In this document: positions 6,636-10,451 of the stretch, piece by piece | Layout: every line of letters begins with the position of its first letter | Position numbering within the stretch: the first letter of the stretch is position 1 | Source: DASRPD01 sp035646535 | Lineage (GTDB): Bacteria; Actinomycetota; Acidimicrobiia; IMCC26256; JANYLB01 | Direction of reading: 5' to 3' | Length of the DNA stretch: 10,451 bases | Assembly: GCA_035646535.1 (NCBI GenBank) | Contig: DASRPD010000074.1 | Span: 1-10,451 of the forward strand | Position numbers and translations under genes: made by a program | Notes under the pieces: model-generated | The model's input: the letters and a program-made list of their open reading frames with translations, nothing else | Database searches by the model: none | What the model was told of the DNA's origin: nothing

Positions 6636-6668
6636 AAATCCACAGAGAGTGGACAACGCTGTGGGGAA
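6636..6668. promoter_or_regulatory. Cluster of degenerate DnaA-box-like 9-mers
   Basis: Three 9-mers lie within 33 bp: AAATCCACA (6636-6644, plus; 7 of 9 to TTATCCACA), TTGTCCACT (6656-6648, minus; 8 of 9 to TTGTCCACA) and TTCCCCACA (6668-6660, minus; 7 of 9). The crgA-trpG-pknB block lies near oriC in mycobacteria, which makes DnaA binding conceivable. None is a perfect box, dnaA/dnaN are absent from the window and there is no AT-rich unwinding element, so I do not call an origin. Confidence 0.35.
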
Positions 6669-6688
6669 TCACATGCGTGTGATTCCCC
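6663..6688. terminator. Perfect 11-bp-stem palindrome (possible terminator or operator)
   Basis: GGGGAATCACA (6663-6673) and TGTGATTCCCC (6678-6688) pair perfectly around a TGCG loop. It lies 52 bases after the stop of the small Cys/His protein gene and 65 bases beyond the crgA stop, between the two converging genes. A bidirectional terminator is the simplest reading, though no T-run follows on either strand. The symmetry also suits a dimeric regulator. Confidence 0.5.
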
Positions 6689-6753
6689 GGCATTCTGGAG
6701 TGGGGACTCGTCGGGCAGACACGGCGCGGCCTCGGCGTTCGGGGCCGAGCGGT

Positions 6754-6984
6754 TCAGCGGTAGCGAGTCGCCATGACGAACCCGCCGGTGATCTCGGCCA
6801 GACCGAGGAACAGGTAGCGGTTCTGCTGGTCGCCCGGTAGGACACCGAGATAGTTCACGATCACGATCAGCGTGCCCACCAGGAGGAGCGAGAACATCAT
6901 CACCGGGATCCACAAGGGGCTCGGCGGCTTCTTCTTGGGCGACGGCGGCGTGTACCGGGACCGTTTGCTCTTCGAGACGGGCAC
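6754..6984 (-). CDS. crgA: Cell division protein CrgA
   Basis: 76 residues from a GTG at 6984. A basic cytoplasmic N-terminus (MPVSKSKRSRYTPPSPKKK) is followed by two membrane segments, about 24-46 (LWIPVMMFSLLLVGTLIVIV) and about 55-72 (NRYLFLGLAEITGGFVMA), ending in ATRYR. Length, topology and ending match CrgA, the small actinobacterial membrane protein that interacts with FtsZ, FtsQ and penicillin-binding proteins to coordinate septation and peptidoglycan synthesis. Position supports the call: crgA lies near trpG and pknB in Mycobacterium and Streptomyces, here divergent from trpG. TATTGT 6 bases before the GTG suggests a leaderless mRNA. Confidence 0.92.
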   Translation of the reverse strand: MPVSKSKRSRYTPPSPKKKPPSPLWIPVMMFSLLLVGTLIVIVNYLGVLPGDQQNRYLFLGLAEITGGFVMATRYR

Positions 6985-6990
6985 GACCGG

Positions 6991-6996
6991 ACAATA
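6991..6996 (-). promoter_or_regulatory. -10 element of crgA
   Basis: TATTGT on the minus strand (6996-6991) is followed by 6 bases and then the GTG start at 6984, so transcription should begin at the start codon. No convincing -35 is visible; the sequence 17-18 bp upstream reads GAGCAG. Confidence 0.45.
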
Positions 6997-7026
6997 ACCG
7001 GCTCATCGGGCGAGCTGCTCCTCGCC

Positions 7027-7032
7027 TACGGT
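7027..7032 (+). promoter_or_regulatory. -10-like element of trpG
   Basis: TACGGT ends 7 bases before the ATG at 7040, the spacing of a leaderless start, and is the same hexamer as before the left-edge gene. It favours the ATG over the in-frame GTG at 7031, which overlaps this element. No -35 is evident. Confidence 0.4.
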
Positions 7033-7039
7033 GAAGCCG

Positions 7040-7627
7040 ATGGCCGCGCGGCGCGTTCTCGTGATCGACAACTACGACTCGTTCGTCTACAACCTCGTCC
7101 AGTACCTCGGCGAGCTCGGAGTCGAGCCCGTCGTCTACCGACACGACGCGATCACCCTCGACGAGATGAGCGCGCTCGAGCCCGACGCGCTGCTCGTCTC
7201 GCCCGGTCCCGGACGACCCGAGGACGCCGGCCTGTCGAACGCGGCGATCGAGCTGTTCGCCGGGCTGGGCGTGCCGGTGCTCGGGGTGTGTCTCGGGCAT
7301 CAGTGCATCGGCCAGCTCTACGGCGGCGAGGTCGTGCGGGCGCCTGCGGTGATGCACGGCAAGACCTCCGAGATTCACCACTCGGGCCGCGGAATCTTTC
7401 GCGGCGTTCCCGATCCGCTCACCGCGACCCGCTACCACTCGCTCGTGGTCGATCGAGATTCGGTTCCCGACGTGCTCGAGATCACCGCCGAGACCACCGA
7501 CGGGCTCGTGATGGGGTTACGCCACCGCGAGCTGCCGGTCGAGGGGGTGCAGTTCCACCCCGAGTCGATCCTCACCGTCTCCGGCCACGAGCTGCTCGCC
7601 AACTTCCTCGGCGCCGTCGCGGCCTGA
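7040..7627 (+). CDS. trpG: Glutamine amidotransferase, anthranilate / aminodeoxychorismate synthase component II
   Basis: 195 residues from the ATG at 7040. A class I glutamine amidotransferase that releases ammonia from glutamine for anthranilate (tryptophan) or 4-amino-4-deoxychorismate (folate) synthesis. Motifs run in order: N-terminal VLVIDNYDSFVYNLVQYLG, oxyanion-strand region LLVSPGPGRPEDAG (51-64), nucleophile C84 in GVCLGHQCIG, HGKTSEIHHSG, and the triad residues H173 and E175 in QFHPESIL. The partner synthase is not in the window, as in mycobacteria, where this gene also stands alone between crgA and pknB. One protein may serve both pathways, so pabA is an equally fair name. It converges with mutY across a hairpin. 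Confidence 0.93.
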   Translation: MAARRVLVIDNYDSFVYNLVQYLGELGVEPVVYRHDAITLDEMSALEPDALLVSPGPGRPEDAGLSNAAIELFAGLGVPVLGVCLGHQCIGQLYGGEVVRAPAVMHGKTSEIHHSGRGIFRGVPDPLTATRYHSLVVDRDSVPDVLEITAETTDGLVMGLRHRELPVEGVQFHPESILTVSGHELLANFLGAVAA

Positions 7628-7646
7628 CTCGCGCCCGCGCCCGCGC

Positions 7647-7668
7647 CGCCCAGTTTGGTCACTGGGCG
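7647..7668. terminator. Hairpin between convergent trpG and mutY
   Basis: CGCCCAGT (7647-7654) and ACTGGGCG (7661-7668) form a perfect 8-bp stem with a 6-base loop, 19 bases after the trpG stop and 27 bases past the mutY stop. The position suits a bidirectional terminator. No T-run follows on either strand, so it may work with Rho or simply stabilise 3' ends. Confidence 0.5.
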
Positions 7669-7695
7669 CTCAGAGTGCGCGTCGAGTGACCGAGC

Positions 7696-8505
7696 TCAGA
7701 GGGGCTGTGGGCGCGGCAACCTGGGCAGGCGGGCGACGGAGCCGTCGATCGCGGCGAGACCGTCGGTGACCAGCGAAGCGAGCGCGTCGGGGTCCAGCTC
7801 GGCGACGTCGGCGGTGTCCGCGGTGCGCAGGCGGGCGAGCACCTGACCGCGGCGTTGCCGGAAGGATCCTTCGAATCGGGTCTGGGTGTGGCGGGTCTCG
7901 TCGGCCAGGACACCGCGAGCGACACATCGCCGGTGCAGCGGACAGGCGCGACACCGGGGATCACGGGAACGGCAGACCGACGCGCCGAGATCCATGAGGG
8001 CGAGCACGCGCTCACGCGCGTGCAGCGGACGGCCGATGCGGAGCGATGCGGCCTCGGCTTGGGTCGTCGTGAGTCGACGGCCGGCGATCCGCTCGCAGAC
8101 CCGGCGGATGTTGACCTCGACCGCGGGAGCGTCGACGCCGTCGACCAGCGCGCTCAGCGCGGCGGCCGTGTAGCGCCCCACACCGGGAAGCTCGGCTAGA
8201 TCCGCGGGCCAGCCGTCAGTGGTGATGATGCACGTGGCCTCCCAGAGCCGCCGAGCCCGCCGCGGGTAGCCGAGACGCCCCCAGGCCTCGATCACCGCGC
8301 CGGGACCCGCGGCCGCGGCGGCCGCCGCCGTCGGGAAGCGGTCGACGAAGCGCGGCCATGCGTCGGCCACCCGCGCGACCTGGGTCTGCTGCAGCATCAC
8401 CTCGGAGACGAGAACCGCCCAGCGATCGCGCGTGTGCCGCCAGGCGAGCTCGTGCCGACCGTTGGTCGCGTACCAGTCGGCCAGTCGCGACCGGCGGTGA
8501 GTCAC
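7696..8505 (-). CDS. mutY: A/G-specific adenine glycosylase MutY (short actinobacterial form)
   Basis: 269 residues. MutY removes adenine mispaired with 8-oxoguanine. The helix-hairpin-helix fold is present: V33-S-E35-V-M-L-Q-Q-T with catalytic Glu35, WGRLGYPRRARRL (75-87), hairpin LPGVGRYTAAAL (106-117), and C178-X6-C185-X2-C188-X5-C194 for the [4Fe-4S] cluster. The conserved catalytic Asp of the D-x-N-V-x-R-V motif is Glu130 here (VEVNIRRV), an unusual but conservative change. The C-terminus (FEGSFRQRRGQVLARLR, then a winged-helix-like tail) is short; there is no full NUDIX-like 8-oxoG recognition domain, consistent with other actinobacterial forms as I recall them. The GTG start overlaps the pknB stop by 4 bp (GTGA), implying coupling, so repair is cotranscribed with a growth kinase. 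An EndoIII-like activity cannot be excluded. Confidence 0.88.
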   Translation of the reverse strand: MTHRRSRLADWYATNGRHELAWRHTRDRWAVLVSEVMLQQTQVARVADAWPRFVDRFPTAAAAAAAGPGAVIEAWGRLGYPRRARRLWEATCIITTDGWPADLAELPGVGRYTAAALSALVDGVDAPAVEVNIRRVCERIAGRRLTTTQAEAASLRIGRPLHARERVLALMDLGASVCRSRDPRCRACPLHRRCVARGVLADETRHTQTRFEGSFRQRRGQVLARLRTADTADVAELDPDALASLVTDGLAAIDGSVARLPRLPRPQPL

Positions 8506-10370
8506 CCGGAGGAGCCGAGGCCGTCGCCGACCTCGATGGTGACCGGGGACCCGCGCTCGACGAGCGTTCCGCTGCCGGGCGACTGGCCGGTGACGATGCC
8601 GGTGTCGGCGGGCGAGGACGGTACGTGCACGACCGAAGGCGAGAGACCCGCGGCGGAGATGCGCTGCTCCGCGCTCGACTGGGTGTCGCCGATCACGCCG
8701 GGAACCTCGACGCGTCCGAGACCGCTCGAGACGACCATGATGACGATCGAGCCCTCCGACGCGCGGGCGTTGGGCCCCGGGCTCGTGCTGATCACCCGGT
8801 CCCGAGGAACCGTGCTGTTGGCTTCCTGGCGCACGTCGACATCGAATCCCTCTCGGCCGAGCCGGTTGGACGCCGAGGCCGCATCGAGGCCGATGATGTC
8901 GGGCACGGTGACCTCGGGGGCGCCGGTCGAGACGACGAGTGTCACCTGACTGTTCTTCCGCTGGGACGTGCCCTGGCCCGGCACAGCCCTGATGATCAAG
9001 CCCGCCTCGACATCGGAATTGGCTTCCTCGCGCGTCGCGACGCGGAAGCCGGCACCCTCCAAGAGCGCGGTGGCGGTCGGCACGTCCTTGCCCTCGACCT
9101 CGGGTACCACGGCCTCACCCGGGCCGTTGCTGACGCCGAGCGTCACGGTGTCACCTTGTTTGAACATCGTCCCGGCGACCGGTGTCTGGTTCGCCACGGT
9201 GCCTTCGGGCAGGAGGTTGTTGTTGACGAGGTCGACGTCCACCTCGAAGCCCTCATCGACGAGGATGCGACTCGCTTCCTCGATGTCGAGCGCCACGACG
9301 TTCGGCACCTCGACGGTGGCGCTGCCACCTTGGGTCGAATCGAAGTCGCGGGCGACGAGGATCCCGATCGCGCCCAGGATCAGGATGATGAGCCCGGCGA
9401 CACCGGCGATCGCCCACGGGCTGCGGCTCGGCGTGTCCGGATCCACCGTCTGTGGCGTGATCGCGCTCCGGGCCACGGTCGTGGCGGGCGCGGTGGTCGC
9501 GGTGGTCGCGCCGACGATCACCGGGACGGGGACGCCTTGAATCGCCCGGCCCCGCCGGAATCGCAGCAGGTCCGCGCGCAGGTCATCGATGCGCCGGTAG
9601 CGCGCCGCGGGGTCCTTGCACAGCGCGGTCATGATGATGTCGTCGAGCGGGCGGGGGATGTCGGCGTCGCGCATTCGGGGTGGCTGCACCGGCTCTCGGA
9701 CGTGTTGGTAGGCGACCGAGACCGGGTTGTCACCGGTGAAGGGCGCCGTGCCGGTGACCATCTCGTAGAGCACGACGCCGAGCGAGTACACGTCGGAGCG
9801 ACCGTCGACCGGCTGGCCCTGGGCCTGTTCGGGCGAGAAGTACGTCGCCGTGCCCATCACCGAACCGGTCTGGGTGAGCGCGTCGTCGGGGCCGGCGCGC
9901 GCGACGCCGAAATCGGTGAGGCGGACCTCACCACCGCGGGTGATGAGCACGTTGCCGGGCTTGACGTCGCGGTGCACGACTCCGGCCTTGTGCGCGAACG
10001 CGAGTCCGGCGGCAACGTCGGCGGCGATCACCGCGGCCTGGTCGGGGCCGAGCCTGCCTCGTGTTACCAACAGATTGCTCAGCGATTCACCGTTGACATA
10101 CTCCATCACGATGAAATAGGTGCCCCCCTCGTGGCCCCAGTCGTACACGGGGACGATGTTCGGGTGGTTGAGATTGGCCGCGGCCTGCGCCTCGCGGCGG
10201 AACCGCTCGACGAAGCTCGGGTCGCGCGACAGCTCGCTCGAGAGCACCTTGATCGCGACCGGTCGGTCCAGGTGGCGGTCGTGGGCGAGGTAGACCTCTG
10301 ACATCCCGCCGCGCGCGATGATCCGTACCACCTCATAACGGTTGGAATAGACGCGCGGTTCGTCCGGCAT
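8502..10370 (-). CDS. pknB: PASTA-domain serine/threonine protein kinase PknB
   Basis: 622 residues, the PknB/Stk1 length. The cytoplasmic kinase domain (about 12-270) has ARGGMSEVYLA (19-29), K41, E60, H133-R-D-V-K-P-G-N, D153-F-G and S179-P-E. T166 and T168 in the activation loop (LTQTGSVMGTATY) match the PknB autophosphorylation sites. A Thr-rich juxtamembrane stretch (about 287-313) precedes a single membrane helix (319-340). Four PASTA repeats follow outside, starting near residues 354, 421, 490 and 557, each with a VPxVxG-like motif; these bind muropeptides or lipid II. The role is sensing wall precursors and controlling division and peptidoglycan synthesis through substrate phosphorylation. 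The ATG is 20 bp after the pbpA stop, with only a weak AGGG upstream. Unlike Mycobacterium, no pknA lies between pbpA and pknB. Confidence 0.96.
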   Translation of the reverse strand: MPDEPRVYSNRYEVVRIIARGGMSEVYLAHDRHLDRPVAIKVLSSELSRDPSFVERFRREAQAAANLNHPNIVPVYDWGHEGGTYFIVMEYVNGESLSNLLVTRGRLGPDQAAVIAADVAAGLAFAHKAGVVHRDVKPGNVLITRGGEVRLTDFGVARAGPDDALTQTGSVMGTATYFSPEQAQGQPVDGRSDVYSLGVVLYEMVTGTAPFTGDNPVSVAYQHVREPVQPPRMRDADIPRPLDDIIMTALCKDPAARYRRIDDLRADLLRFRRGRAIQGVPVPVIVGATTATTAPATTVARSAITPQTVDPDTPSRSPWAIAGVAGLIILILGAIGILVARDFDSTQGGSATVEVPNVVALDIEEASRILVDEGFEVDVDLVNNNLLPEGTVANQTPVAGTMFKQGDTVTLGVSNGPGEAVVPEVEGKDVPTATALLEGAGFRVATREEANSDVEAGLIIRAVPGQGTSQRKNSQVTLVVSTGAPEVTVPDIIGLDAASASNRLGREGFDVDVRQEANSTVPRDRVISTSPGPNARASEGSIVIMVVSSGLGRVEVPGVIGDTQSSAEQRISAAGLSPSVVHVPSSPADTGIVTGQSPGSGTLVERGSPVTIEVGDGLGSSG

Positions 10371-10390
10371 CGGCGAGAGACCCTACCGAC

Positions 10391-10451
10391 CTATCCGACC
10401 GGGATCCCGAGCAACGTCTGGATCATCTGGCGGGCGATCGGCGCCGCGACC
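10391..10451 (-). CDS. pbpA: C-terminal end of a penicillin-binding protein (pbpA-like, partial)
   Basis: Only the last 19 codons and the TAG stop are inside the window. They read VAAPIARQMIQTLLGIPVG, the kind of ending seen in class B penicillin-binding transpeptidases (APIxRxMIxxLL). Position directly upstream of pknB matches the actinobacterial order rodA-pbpA-pknB. PbpA crosslinks peptidoglycan during division. The call rests mainly on context because so little sequence is visible. Confidence 0.65.
   Translation of the reverse strand, partial: VAAPIARQMIQTLLGIPVG

Noticed and set aside
6620..6690. Chromosomal origin oriC
   Set aside because: Only degenerate boxes, no AT-rich element, and no dnaA or dnaN in the window.
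5132..7438. A 768-codon open frame on the minus strand
   Set aside because: It lies opposite the thiolase, the small Cys/His gene and trpG, and crosses crgA in another frame. The protein is Arg/His/Asp-rich without motifs, a usual by-product of high GC.
7647..7668. Canonical intrinsic terminator
   Set aside because: A good stem but no T-run on either strand, so it is listed only as a possible terminator hairpin.
8358..10301. A 647-codon plus-strand frame
   Set aside because: It is antisense to pknB, whose kinase and PASTA motifs are unmistakable.

Overview
The window is GC-rich (roughly two-thirds G+C) and reads as chromosomal DNA of a high-GC Gram-positive bacterium. The block crgA / trpG / PASTA-kinase pknB / end of a penicillin-binding protein resembles the actinobacterial cell-division and growth locus. 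The GTG/TTG starts, -10-like hexamers directly before start codons, and the FadA5-like thiolase also fit Actinomycetota, possibly an Acidimicrobiia-type lineage. That lineage guess is inference.

Layout, left to right. (1) A divergent redox pair: a gene of at least 375 codons on the minus strand that runs off the left edge (possibly questin-oxidase-like), and soxR on the plus strand. They share a 51-bp gap holding a near-consensus SoxR box inside a 19-bp promoter spacer. (2) A secreted parallel beta-helix protein with a Pro/Thr stalk (minus), then a SnoaL/NTF2-like protein (plus). (3) An acyl-CoA block: a PaaI-type thioesterase and a 3-hydroxyacyl-CoA dehydrogenase, coupled by a GTGA overlap (minus), opposite a thiolase (plus) followed by a small membrane-anchored Cys/His protein. 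Dehydrogenase and thiolase catalyse consecutive late beta-oxidation steps, so this block probably serves fatty-acid or other acyl-CoA turnover. (4) A 143-bp gap with degenerate DnaA-box-like motifs and a perfect 11-bp-stem palindrome. (5) The conserved division/growth block: crgA (minus) divergent from trpG/pabA (plus); then, on the minus strand, the last codons of pbpA, pknB with four PASTA domains, and mutY, whose start overlaps the pknB stop by 4 bp.

Points needing a second look: the SoxR box within a convincing divergent promoter; two enzymes with changes at normally invariant active-site positions (Asn to Thr in the dehydrogenase, Asp to Glu in MutY); a perfect 23-bp tandem duplication just upstream of the thioesterase; and a recurring -10 to start-codon spacing of 6-7 bases suggesting leaderless mRNAs. 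I see no CRISPR array, transposon, tRNA or rRNA. No gene-free stretch exceeds 300 bases; the longest is about 200 bases (3019-3216). I did not identify a wholly new multi-gene system; the SoxR divergon is the nearest candidate.
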